Shown: positions 1 through 6,127 of the stretch, piece after piece | Position numbering within the stretch: position 1 is the first letter of the stretch | Layout: each line of letters opens with the position of its first letter | NCBI GenBank assembly: GCA_025450375.1 | Contig: JANWHO010000214.1 | Location: 1-9,628 of the forward strand | From: Chloroflexota bacterium | GTDB taxonomy: Bacteria; Chloroflexota; UBA5177; JANWHV01 | Direction: 5' to 3' | DNA: 9,628 bases | Program-made: the position numbers and the translations under genes | The notes under the pieces: model-generated | Told to the model about the DNA's origin: nothing | The model's database searches: none | What the model saw: only the letters and a program-made list of their open reading frames with translations

Positions 1-870
1 CCCAGTGGCGGGCTTGTCTATGGTCTCCCCGCCGATATCTTCGACGGCACCGGTCTCTATTACAACCGAGCGATCTTCGCCAAATATGGGCTCTCGGTGC
101 CCAAGACCTACGCCGAGCTGAAGCATGTCGCCGACGTGCTCAACAGTCACGGCATCATCCCGATTGCCTGGGGCGCCAAGGACCAATGGCCCAATCAAGA
201 CTGGTACCTGATGGTGGCCGAGCAGGTGGCGCCGGGGGTGTGGGATAAGGCGCAGGCCGGCGCCGCCAAGTTCACCGACCCCGGTCTGGTCCAGGCGCTC
301 CAGATCCTGGTCAAGATGCAGACCGACAAAATCTTCGGCCGTTCAAGCTGGGCCAGTACCCAATATCCCGAAGCTCTGACTCTCCTGCAGACCGGACGCG
401 CGGCAATGTGGGCCTCGGGTTCCTGGGACGCGGCGACCGTCTGGGGCTTTAAGAATCACAATGACTTCTCGTTGATGCCGATGCCCAGGCTCGCCCCGAA
501 CGCCGGTCCGGGGCATCTGTTCGGCGGGGTCAATTTCGTGATGGCCATCACCAAGGCGGCAAAGGATCCGGTCGCGGCGTTCAAACTTGCCGCCTGGCGA
601 GCCGGCGCCGCCGGTCAGCAGCAAATCGCCATGAACCGGTGGGGTTATCTTTCGAGCGTCAAGGGAGTGAAGGGTACCTTTCCCTGGGATAAGGACTTCA
701 ACAGCCGGGTATGGACGCAATGGACGGCGGGGCTGAGCACGGCGATTGACCGCCAGCCCAAGTCGGCCGCGGTCTCGCAGGCCCTGATGGACGCGGTCGC
801 GGCCGCGTCCACCCAGGGGGAAGATCCGGCGAAGGGCATGGCCGCGGTTCAGGCGGCCTACGGGAAGTAG
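1..870 (+). CDS. ABC transporter sugar-binding protein, family 1 (5'-truncated by window edge)
   Basis: This is the extracytoplasmic solute-binding protein that captures a sugar and delivers it to the permeases encoded just downstream. The reading frame is open from base 1, so the N-terminus, including any lipoprotein signal, lies outside the window; about 289 residues are visible. The first visible stretch reads YGLPADIFDGTGLYYN, followed by a KYGLSVPKTYAEL segment. This matches the family 1 (MalE/UgpB-like) pattern of a 'glyYN' strand, then 'F..aGl..PkTw.El', then 'G..Pia.g'. The C-terminal half has the usual LFGGVNFVM strand and a final alanine-rich helix. An internal ATG at base 97 should not be taken as the start, because conserved family sequence continues upstream of it. 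The gene leads an operon with two permeases and two sugar enzymes. These suggest a deoxysugar such as L-rhamnose or L-fucose as ligand, but the ligand cannot be read from this fragment. Confidence 0.93.
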   Translation, partial: PSGGLVYGLPADIFDGTGLYYNRAIFAKYGLSVPKTYAELKHVADVLNSHGIIPIAWGAKDQWPNQDWYLMVAEQVAPGVWDKAQAGAAKFTDPGLVQALQILVKMQTDKIFGRSSWASTQYPEALTLLQTGRAAMWASGSWDAATVWGFKNHNDFSLMPMPRLAPNAGPGHLFGGVNFVMAITKAAKDPVAAFKLAAWRAGAAGQQQIAMNRWGYLSSVKGVKGTFPWDKDFNSRVWTQWTAGLSTAIDRQPKSAAVSQALMDAVAAASTQGEDPAKGMAAVQAAYGK

Positions 871-875
871 CACGA

Positions 876-917
876 CCGTCTCTCCGGGTGCGCGCCACCG
901 CGCATCCGGAGAGACGG
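876..917 (+). promoter_or_regulatory. 19-bp intercistronic hairpin between binding protein and permease
   Basis: Bases 876-894 pair with 899-917 around the loop CCAC. The stem is 19 bp with a single G:U wobble (G888 opposite T905). It starts six bases after the binding-protein stop codon and is followed by GGCGCCATGG with no T-run, so it does not look like a simple Rho-independent terminator. In maltose-type operons, structures at this position protect the upstream mRNA from 3' decay or partly attenuate read-through, giving more binding protein than permease. That role is inferred here from position and strength. The hairpin also buries an in-frame GTG at 888, which argues against that codon as the permease start. 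Confidence 0.85.
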
Positions 918-944
918 CGCCATGGTGACAGGGAGTCTGGACTG

Positions 945-1889
945 ATGTCGCTTTCCCGCATGCCTCCTTTAGGTCTCGCGCCCACGCGGCGGGCCCTGCT
1001 CGGGGCTGCGTTCTACCGTCGATCCTCATGGGTCAATCTGGCCTTCATCCTCCCTGCCCTCGTGGTGTTTTGCGCCTTTATCGTCTACCCGGTACTTTCG
1101 GTTCTGGATCTGAGCCTGTATCGCTGGGACGGCCTGGCGGGGCCACGAGTTTTCGTGGGGCTTGCCAATTTCCATGACGTGCTCTTTGCCGATCCGATCT
1201 TCTGGGTGACGCTACGGAATACTGCCATCTATCTTGTGGTCGGTTCGGCGCCCTGTATTGTGATCGGTTTCCTCCTGGCCTGCTGGCTGCGCAAATCAGG
1301 ATTGGTCGGCCGTATCCTGCGATCCGTTGTCTTTCTGCCGTACGTCGTGCCGGCGGTGGTGGTGGCCCAGATCTGGGCCTGGATTCTGCAGCCCGATTTC
1401 GGGACGCTGAATTCCTTTCTCACCCAGATCGGCCATCCGGAGTGGGCCCTGGTCTGGCTGGGGAGTGCCAATCTGGCCATGCCCACGGCGAGCCTGATCG
1501 CGGCCTGGGCGGGGTTTGGCTTCACCACCGTGGTCTATCTGGCCGGCGTCGGCCAGATTCCGGAAGAGATCTTCGAGGTGATGCGGCTCGACGGCATTGG
1601 GCCGATCCGCCGGATGTTCTCGGTCCTCTTCCCGCTGCTGGCCCGCCAAACGGTGACCCTGACCATCCTCAGCGTGACCAACGCCCTGCGTGAGTTCACC
1701 TTCCTCTATGTCCTGACCAAGGGCGGCCCCGATCACCAGACTGAATTGCCGTCGCTGCATATCTTCGACGAGGGATTCAATCTGTTTCAGCAGGGCTACG
1801 CGAGCGCCCTGGCTACCGTGCTGTTCGCGATTACGCTGGCGATCACCGCCGGCCAACTCTGGTTCTACCAGCGGGTTGGCGACTTCTAG
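945..1889 (+). CDS. Sugar ABC transporter permease, MalF type
   Basis: This is an integral membrane subunit of a carbohydrate importer and should pair with the next gene product to form the channel. The 314-residue product has a short basic N-terminus and a first membrane segment around residues 30-53. Further hydrophobic segments follow, consistent with six helices. The cytoplasmic EAA loop that docks on the ATPase starts at about residue 207 (PEEIFEVMRLDG, then RRMFSVLFPLL). The usual 'EAARIDG' core reads EVMRLDG, a mild deviation. I chose the ATG at 945 because GGGAG at 931-935 lies at suitable spacing. An in-frame GTG at 888 would add 19 basic residues but lies inside the strong hairpin. 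The gene sits 74 bases after the binding-protein gene and 15 bases before the second permease gene. No ATPase gene is in the window, so a shared MsmK/UgpC-like ATPase or one encoded upstream must energise it. Confidence 0.95.
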   Translation: MSLSRMPPLGLAPTRRALLGAAFYRRSSWVNLAFILPALVVFCAFIVYPVLSVLDLSLYRWDGLAGPRVFVGLANFHDVLFADPIFWVTLRNTAIYLVVGSAPCIVIGFLLACWLRKSGLVGRILRSVVFLPYVVPAVVVAQIWAWILQPDFGTLNSFLTQIGHPEWALVWLGSANLAMPTASLIAAWAGFGFTTVVYLAGVGQIPEEIFEVMRLDGIGPIRRMFSVLFPLLARQTVTLTILSVTNALREFTFLYVLTKGGPDHQTELPSLHIFDEGFNLFQQGYASALATVLFAITLAITAGQLWFYQRVGDF

Positions 1890-1904
1890 GATGGGGAGAG
1901 CACC

Positions 1905-2759
1905 ATGCATCCTGCCTTAAGGATGAGACGGCGGCCATGGTCGGCGATCTGGTTCGTGCCGCGCTGGGCCCTGATCGTCGCCGGGTGCCTGCTCTATCTC
2001 TTTCCCCTGATCGATGCTCTCGGCACGGCGATCAAGGCAAACGGCACCAGCATCACCGATCTCTCGATCATTCCCGCCAATCCGCGGTGGGACAATTTCA
2101 TCTACGTTATCCAGCAGACGAGCCTGCCCATCTACTTCAAGAACAGCATCATCATCACCAGCTTGACGGTCCTTCTCGTGGTCGGTTTCGGCGCGCTCGC
2201 CGGCTTCGGCTTCTCACGGTTGGATTTTCCCGGGCGGCGTACCCTCTACGTGGTCTTTCTTTGCGGTCTGATGGTTCCCGTGGTCGTAATCGTGGTGCCG
2301 TTGTTCCAGATGGTGCGTCTTTTTGGCCTCTTCAATACATACGGCGCCCTGGTTGGGCCCTATGCCGCCCTGGGGTTGCCGCTCAGCATCATGGTCTCGC
2401 GGAGCTTCTTCGACGGCGTTCCCAGCGCGCTGGAGGACGCGGCGCGCATCGATGGCTGCACGAACTGGCGCATTTTCCTCAGCGTCATGTTGCCGATCGC
2501 CAAACCGGCGCTGATCGCCGTGGCCGTGCTTCAGGCGGTGAGCAGCTGGAACGAGTTTCTCCTGGCCTTGCTTTTCATGACCCATGACGACATGCGCACG
2601 GTGCCGCTCGCGATCATCCCTTTCATTGGCCAGTTCGGCAATCAAACGGAGTATATGTTTGCCACCCTGCTCCTCATTTCGGTCCCGCCACTGCTTCTGT
2701 TCGTGTTGCTCCAGCGATACTTCCAGATTGGGCTGACGACAGGGTCGGTGAAGGGCTAG
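1905..2759 (+). CDS. Sugar ABC transporter permease, MalG type
   Basis: This is the second membrane subunit of the importer, 284 residues long, close to the usual MalG-family length. A basic N-terminus (RMRRRPW) precedes the first helix at roughly residues 17-40. The periplasmic stretch with NPRWDNF matches the 'P..pt..Ny' region of MalG-like proteins. The EAA loop is canonical, with LEDAARIDGCTNWRIF from about residue 176 and then MLPIAKPAL. The C-terminus ends QRYFQIGLTTGSVKG, the conserved tail of this subfamily. The start is supported by GGGGAG at 1893-1898, six bases before the ATG; a second in-frame ATG at 1923 is less well placed. The short gap to the first permease gene implies co-transcription and balanced expression of the two subunits. 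Confidence 0.96.
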   Translation: MHPALRMRRRPWSAIWFVPRWALIVAGCLLYLFPLIDALGTAIKANGTSITDLSIIPANPRWDNFIYVIQQTSLPIYFKNSIIITSLTVLLVVGFGALAGFGFSRLDFPGRRTLYVVFLCGLMVPVVVIVVPLFQMVRLFGLFNTYGALVGPYAALGLPLSIMVSRSFFDGVPSALEDAARIDGCTNWRIFLSVMLPIAKPALIAVAVLQAVSSWNEFLLALLFMTHDDMRTVPLAIIPFIGQFGNQTEYMFATLLLISVPPLLLFVLLQRYFQIGLTTGSVKG

Positions 2760-2783
2760 CGTAGGTTCACGGAAGGATTGGAT

Positions 2784-3098
2784 ATGCAACGGGTAGCCTT
2801 CGTTCTCAAGGTGAAACCGGGACACGAACCCGAGTACAAGCATCGTCATGAGCACATTTGGCCCGAAATGAGCACGGCGCTGACGGCCGCCGGGATGCGC
2901 AACTACAGCATTTTCCGCCTGGGTACCCAATTGATTGCCTATTGCGAGGTCGACGATTGGCGGGAGACCCTGCGCCAACTCAACGCCAGCGAGGTCAACG
3001 CGCGGTGGCAAACCTACATGTCCGACATCATGGAAGTGCCGCTTGATCCGGAGACCGGTTCGTTCCTCCTTCTGGAGGAGATGTTCCACCATGCGTAG
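2784..3098 (+). CDS. rhaM: L-rhamnose mutarotase (RhaM family)
   Basis: A cytoplasmic enzyme that interconverts the alpha and beta anomers of L-rhamnose (some relatives act on L-fucose), supplying the anomer used by the isomerase. The product is 104 residues, the normal family length. It opens with RVAFVLKVKPG and then EYKHRHEHIWPEM, matching the family pattern of a first beta strand, 'EY..RH..iWPE' and 'G..nYsIf'. Tyr18 and His22 fall at the positions of the E. coli RhaM active-site residues. The C-terminal half keeps the 'W..YM.D' and 'L.E.FH' signatures. I chose the ATG at 2784 because GGAAGG at 2771-2776 is seven bases upstream; a TTG at 2778 is too close to that site. The gene follows the second permease gene by 24 bases, so it belongs to the transporter operon and points to a 6-deoxyhexose substrate. 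Confidence 0.93.
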   Translation: MQRVAFVLKVKPGHEPEYKHRHEHIWPEMSTALTAAGMRNYSIFRLGTQLIAYCEVDDWRETLRQLNASEVNARWQTYMSDIMEVPLDPETGSFLLLEEMFHHA

Positions 3099-3210
3099 GT
3101 GCTAAGCCTCACTTATGTATGACACCCAACCGTGCGGACCCGCCGCGGGGCGGTACCCGGTGCCCCTACAAAAACTGACCTTGTATTGCGGTGTAAGGAG
3201 ATCAGAGATC
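3099..3210 (+). other. Intergenic region between mutarotase and isomerase genes
   Basis: This 112-base gap is the longest inside the sugar operon. It contains a small inverted repeat, GGGGC at 3147-3151 with GCCCC at 3162-3166 (10-base loop). A competing CCGCC/GGCGG pairing lies at 3140-3153. A clear ribosome-binding site, AAGGAG at 3195-3200, serves the ATG at 3211. I see no convincing -35/-10 pair and no T-run after the hairpin. The gap may be a processed or attenuating spacer, or may hold an unusual promoter. An in-frame ATG at 3115 would extend the isomerase by 32 residues, but these look unlike family sequence and lack a ribosome-binding site. Confidence 0.5.
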
Positions 3211-4662
3211 ATGGTGAGCGAGATTCCGCGCCCGACTCCGCAATCCGACGACCCCGGCCGGACCACGGCCCGCGGGCGGGTCGGACTATTCAGCATCGGG
3301 CTTGCCGCGTATTGGCCGCAGTTCCCCGATTTACGGCAGCGCCTTGAGGGTTACGCGACTCAGCTCGTCGGGCGCCTCGAAGCCTGGGCGGACGTCGTGC
3401 CCGGCGGTCTGGTCGACGATGCCGAGGGCGCCCGCGCGGTCGGCGAACACTTCTCCCGCGAGCGCGTGGACCTGATCCTTTTGCACGTCGCCACCTACGC
3501 CACCTCATCACAGGTGCTGCCCGCCGTGCAACGGGCCGGGGTACCGGTGGTTATCCTGAACCTACAGCCGATCGCCGCCCTGGACTACGCCAACACCGAT
3601 ACAGGCGAGTGGTTGGCCAATTGCTCCGCCTGCTGCGCGCCGGAACTGGCAGGCGCCTTCAGCCGGGCCCGCGTTCCGTTCCAGGTCGTATCCGGGCTGC
3701 TCACCGGCGAGGACGGCAGCCGGGCCTGGCAGGAGATCCAGGCATGGTGCCGCGCCGCCGGGGCGGCGCGCGCCCTGCGCAAGGCCCGGATCGGTTTCCT
3801 GGGTCACACCTATCCCGGGATGCTCGATCTCTATTCCGATTTCACGCAACACCACGCCCAACTGGGCCTGCATATCGAGGTGCTGGAGATGGACGAGCTG
3901 CAGGCGCATGTGGCGGCGGTAACCCCGGCCGCGCTGGAGGCGACGATCGCCGATACGAGGGCCATGTTCGAGATCGACCGATCGGTGGACGAGGAGGTCT
4001 TGCGCTGGTCGGCCCAGGTAGCAACCGGCATGGCTACCCTGGCGGCGGAGCGGCGGCTGGACGGCCTGACCTACTACTATCGTGGCCGCGGCCCCCTGGA
4101 GGACCTGGGCGCGGCGCTGATCCTGGGCGGCTGCTGGTTGACCTCACGCGGTATCCCTTGCGCCGGCGAGGGCGATCTGAAGAACGCCGTGGCCATGCTG
4201 CTCATGGATCGGCTGGGAGCCGGCGGATCCTTCACCGAGTTCTATGCCATGGATCTGCGCGAGGGTTTCATGCTCATGGGCCATGACGGCCCGGGACACA
4301 TCGCGATCAGTGACAGCCGGCCGATCTTGCGCGGTCTGGGCCTCTTTCACGGCAAGGCCGGGCAGGGCATCTCGGTTGAGTTCAGCGTGAAGACCGGGCC
4401 GGTGACCATCCTGGGCCTGACCCAAACGGCGGACGGACGGCTCAAGCTGCTGGCGGCGGAAGGTGAATCGCTGCCCGGCGAGATCCTGCGGATCGGCAAC
4501 ACCAACAGCCGCCTGCGCTTTGCCCTCCCGCCCGACGAGTTCGTGGATCGCTGGTGCCAGGAGGGACCGACCCATCACGTGGCCCTGGGCGTAGGGCATC
4601 TGGCCGGCGTGCTGGAAAAGGTGGGCAAGCTGTTGGGACTCGAATCCGTGACCGTGAAATAG
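3211..4662 (+). CDS. Isomerase of the L-arabinose/L-fucose isomerase superfamily
   Basis: A predicted cytoplasmic, metal-dependent aldose-ketose isomerase of 483 residues, similar in size to AraA. The N-terminal half is Rossmann-like: VGLFSIGLAAYWPQFP, a VDLILLHVATYATSSQ strand, then VPVVILNLQP, as in AraA/FucI proteins. The C-terminal half carries AGEGDLKNA with Glu320, aligning with the second metal-binding Glu of E. coli AraA. It also has MGHDGPGH with His358 and His363, and THHVAL with His455/His456, aligning with the two histidine ligands. The first glutamate ligand of AraA is not obvious: its region reads LTYYYRGRGPLEDLG. A Cys138/Cys141/Cys142 cluster sits in WLANCSACCAPEL. The start at 3211 has AAGGAG ten bases upstream. 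Its place behind a rhamnose mutarotase suggests L-rhamnose or L-fucose rather than arabinose, but the substrate is inferred. A non-catalytic or differently specific homologue is possible. Confidence 0.82.
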   Translation: MVSEIPRPTPQSDDPGRTTARGRVGLFSIGLAAYWPQFPDLRQRLEGYATQLVGRLEAWADVVPGGLVDDAEGARAVGEHFSRERVDLILLHVATYATSSQVLPAVQRAGVPVVILNLQPIAALDYANTDTGEWLANCSACCAPELAGAFSRARVPFQVVSGLLTGEDGSRAWQEIQAWCRAAGAARALRKARIGFLGHTYPGMLDLYSDFTQHHAQLGLHIEVLEMDELQAHVAAVTPAALEATIADTRAMFEIDRSVDEEVLRWSAQVATGMATLAAERRLDGLTYYYRGRGPLEDLGAALILGGCWLTSRGIPCAGEGDLKNAVAMLLMDRLGAGGSFTEFYAMDLREGFMLMGHDGPGHIAISDSRPILRGLGLFHGKAGQGISVEFSVKTGPVTILGLTQTADGRLKLLAAEGESLPGEILRIGNTNSRLRFALPPDEFVDRWCQEGPTHHVALGVGHLAGVLEKVGKLLGLESVTVK

Positions 4663-4664
4663 TC

Positions 4665-4693
4665 GGGCGGGCCCGCGCCTTTGCCTCCTTTTT
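4665..4693 (+). terminator. Weak terminator-like hairpin after the sugar operon
   Basis: Immediately after the isomerase stop codon, GGCG at 4666-4669 can pair with CGCC at 4676-4679, extended by a G:U pair, around a six-base loop. The sequence TTTGCCTCCTTTTT follows. The stem is short and the uninterrupted T-run begins about ten bases after it, so this would be a weak terminator at best. Position, at the junction of two functionally unrelated gene groups, is the main argument for it. Confidence 0.3.
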
Positions 4694-4706
4694 CGCATAC
4701 TATCTC

Positions 4707-4757
4707 ACCATGGCCACACCATTCATGCCCGGTTGAGCCGACGGGCCGGGCCATGGT
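4707..4757. repeat. 9-bp perfect inverted repeat upstream of the dnaJ-like gene
   Basis: ACCATGGCC at 4707-4715 is perfectly complementary to GGCCATGGT at 4749-4757. Inside it, GCCCG at 4727-4731 can pair with CGGGC at 4742-4746, so the 51 bases could fold into one two-level stem. No T-run follows. It could help terminate the sugar operon or act as an operator for the chaperone unit. It does not match the HspR operator (HAIR, CTTGAGT-N7-ACTCAAG) or CIRCE as I know them. Confidence 0.55.
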
Positions 4758-4762
4758 ACCCT
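4733..4762 (+). promoter_or_regulatory. Candidate promoter for the dnaJ-like gene
   Basis: TTGAGC at 4733-4738 (four of six to the -35 consensus) is followed after 18 bases by TACCCT at 4757-4762. The latter has only three of six matches but fits TANNNT and is preceded by TGG, an extended -10 element. The predicted start of transcription is near 4769, leaving a leader of about 38 bases before the ATG at 4807. The right arm of the inverted repeat overlaps the spacer and the first base of the -10. The call is tentative. Confidence 0.3.
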
Positions 4763-4806
4763 GAAAGGGATCTTGGAACAGAGCCGATGCGCGGGAAAGA
4801 AGGCCG

Positions 4807-5808
4807 ATGGAGTTTCGCGACTACTACGCGACCCTGGGGGTCAAGAAGGACGCGTCGCATAAGGCGATCCGCTCCGCCTTTCGGAAGCTCGCGCGCGAGC
4901 ACCATCCCGACGTTAATCCCGAGAACAAGGAGGCGGAGGCGCGCTTCAAGGAAATCAACGAGGCGCACGACGTGCTCTCGGACCCGGAGAAGCGGAAGCT
5001 GTATGACCAGCTTGGGGCCCGCTGGCGGGAGTATGAACAATACAGGGCCGGCGGGGGGACGGCGACCCCGGCGGAGTTCGCCCGCGCCACCTCGGGCGCC
5101 GCGTCCGGGGCCGGTCCGCGGACATCCTCCGGCTACCGGACGGCCTCCGAGGACGACCTGCGGGATATGTTCGGCCAGGAGAGTCCCTACTCGGACTTTT
5201 TCGGCGATCTCTTCGGGAGCGCCGGAGGGAGCCGGGGCCGGAGCGGGCCCAGCAAGGGGAGCGATGTGGAGGCGGAAGTGACCGTCTCGTTGGCGGACGC
5301 CTTCAACGGCACCACCGTCACGTTTACCCTTACCGGCCCGTCAGGAGTGGCCCGGACGATCGAGGCCGCCATTCCCCGTGGGGTGCGCGACGGATCGCGG
5401 GTGCGGCTGGCCGGCCAGGGCAATCCGGGGCGCAACGGCGGCCCGGCGGGCGACCTCTATCTGGTCGTCGCGGTGACCCCGCATGAGCGGTTCCGGCGCG
5501 AGGGCGATAACCTGCGGGTGGAGGCGCCGGTGAATCTGACTACCTGTATGCTGGGGGGCGAGGTCCATGTGCGGACCCTCAGGGGGAGCCGGCTGGCGGT
5601 GCGGGTGCCCCCGGAAACCCAGAACGGGACCACCATTCGCCTGCGGGGCCAGGGGATGCCGCGGCTCAAGAACCCTGCCACCGCCGGTGATCTGTTTGTC
5701 GAGGTACACGCGGTGCTCCCGACCAGGTTGACGTCGGACGAGCGGGAGCTGTTCGTCCGCCTGGCCGAACTGCGGGGCGAGCCGCTGGCCGCGGGAGGGG
5801 CGGCATAA
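4807..5808 (+). CDS. DnaJ/CbpA-type J-domain co-chaperone without zinc finger
   Basis: A cytoplasmic Hsp40 that would deliver unfolded substrates to DnaK and stimulate its ATPase. The J domain spans about residues 5-70 (DYYATLGVKKDAS), with the essential HPD tripeptide at 33-35 and YDQLG closing it. Residues 75-150 form a linker rich in Gly, Ala and Ser with an aromatic DMFG...YSDFFGDLFG patch at 120-137, the counterpart of the G/F region. From about residue 152 the two beta-barrel substrate-binding domains follow (SLADAFNGTTV, IPRGVRDGSRVRLAGQG, then LRGQGMPRL). There are no CxxCxGxG repeats, so this is a class II protein like CbpA; 333 residues is typical. AGAAGG lies close upstream of the ATG. 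The next gene overlaps its stop codon by one base, mirroring cbpA-cbpM in E. coli and dnaJ-hspR in actinobacteria. No dnaK or grpE is in the window. Confidence 0.95.
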   Translation: MEFRDYYATLGVKKDASHKAIRSAFRKLAREHHPDVNPENKEAEARFKEINEAHDVLSDPEKRKLYDQLGARWREYEQYRAGGGTATPAEFARATSGAASGAGPRTSSGYRTASEDDLRDMFGQESPYSDFFGDLFGSAGGSRGRSGPSKGSDVEAEVTVSLADAFNGTTVTFTLTGPSGVARTIEAAIPRGVRDGSRVRLAGQGNPGRNGGPAGDLYLVVAVTPHERFRREGDNLRVEAPVNLTTCMLGGEVHVRTLRGSRLAVRVPPETQNGTTIRLRGQGMPRLKNPATAGDLFVEVHAVLPTRLTSDERELFVRLAELRGEPLAAGGAA

Positions 5809-6086
5809 TGTCAACCACCTACTACAGGATCGAGACGGTATGCGAGGTGCTGGAAATGCCGCGGGCGCAACTGCGCCGCTACGAGCGGGTCGCCTTGCCG
5901 ACGCCGAGTGGCGAAGGAGAGCGGCGCCCGGCTGCCCGCCGCTACACCGAGGAGGACGTGCGGCGGATTCGCCGGATCCGGAGGATGGAGCGTGACCTGG
6001 GACTGAACATGGCCGGCCTGGAAGTGGCGATCCGCTTACTGGATCAGATAGAGGAACTGCGGCGGCAACTGGCCGAACGCTCGTGA
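5808..6086 (+). CDS. HspR/CbpM-like MerR-fold regulator or chaperone modulator
   Basis: A 92-residue protein that probably regulates the chaperone gene before it, either as an HspR-type repressor or as a CbpM-type inhibitor of the J-protein. The N-terminal half is a MerR winged helix-turn-helix: YYRIETVCEVLEMP, LRRYER at 22-27, then RRYTEEDVRRIRRIRRM at 44-60. The run LGLNMAGLEVAI at 64-75 matches the HspR hallmark after the DNA-binding domain. The final LLDQIEELRRQL also resembles the CbpM C-terminal helix. The wing carries a proline/arginine-rich GEGERRPAARR stretch and is more basic than usual, which favours DNA binding. Its ATG overlaps the dnaJ-like stop codon (TAATG), indicating translational coupling. 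I found no HAIR-type operator upstream of the operon, so a different site or a purely protein-protein role remains possible. Confidence 0.82.
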   Translation: MSTTYYRIETVCEVLEMPRAQLRRYERVALPTPSGEGERRPAARRYTEEDVRRIRRIRRMERDLGLNMAGLEVAIRLLDQIEELRRQLAERS

Positions 6087-6087
6087 C

Positions 6088-6099
6088 CAAGGCGCCTTG
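6088..6099. repeat. 12-bp perfect palindrome before the AceE-like gene
   Basis: CAAGGCGCCTTG is a perfect 12-bp palindrome one base after the stop of the regulator gene. Its last three bases begin TTGACC (6097-6102), a five of six match to the -35 consensus. No good -10 follows at the right distance before the GTG at 6128; the best is TGTAGA at 6120-6125. It may be an operator over a weak promoter, or chance in GC-rich DNA. Confidence 0.35.
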
Positions 6100-6127
6100 A
6101 CCTTCCCCCAGCGAAAGTGTGTAGACC

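Noticed and set aside
888..944. GTG start extending the first permease by 19 residues
   Set aside because: The codon lies inside a 19-bp hairpin, the added residues are not family-like, and the ATG at 945 has a well-placed GGGAG.
2214..3092. Long open frame on the minus strand under the second permease and mutarotase genes
   Set aside because: It is antisense to two well-recognised genes, and its His/Arg/Gln-rich composition is typical of the complement of membrane-protein codons in GC-rich DNA.
3115..3210. 32-residue N-terminal extension of the isomerase
   Set aside because: No ribosome-binding site precedes 3115, the residues do not resemble the family, and AAGGAG supports the ATG at 3211.
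4663..4806. HspR (HAIR) or CIRCE operator upstream of the dnaJ-like gene
   Set aside because: I looked for CTTGAGT-N7-ACTCAAG and TTAGCACTC-N9-GAGTGCTAA and found neither, even loosely.
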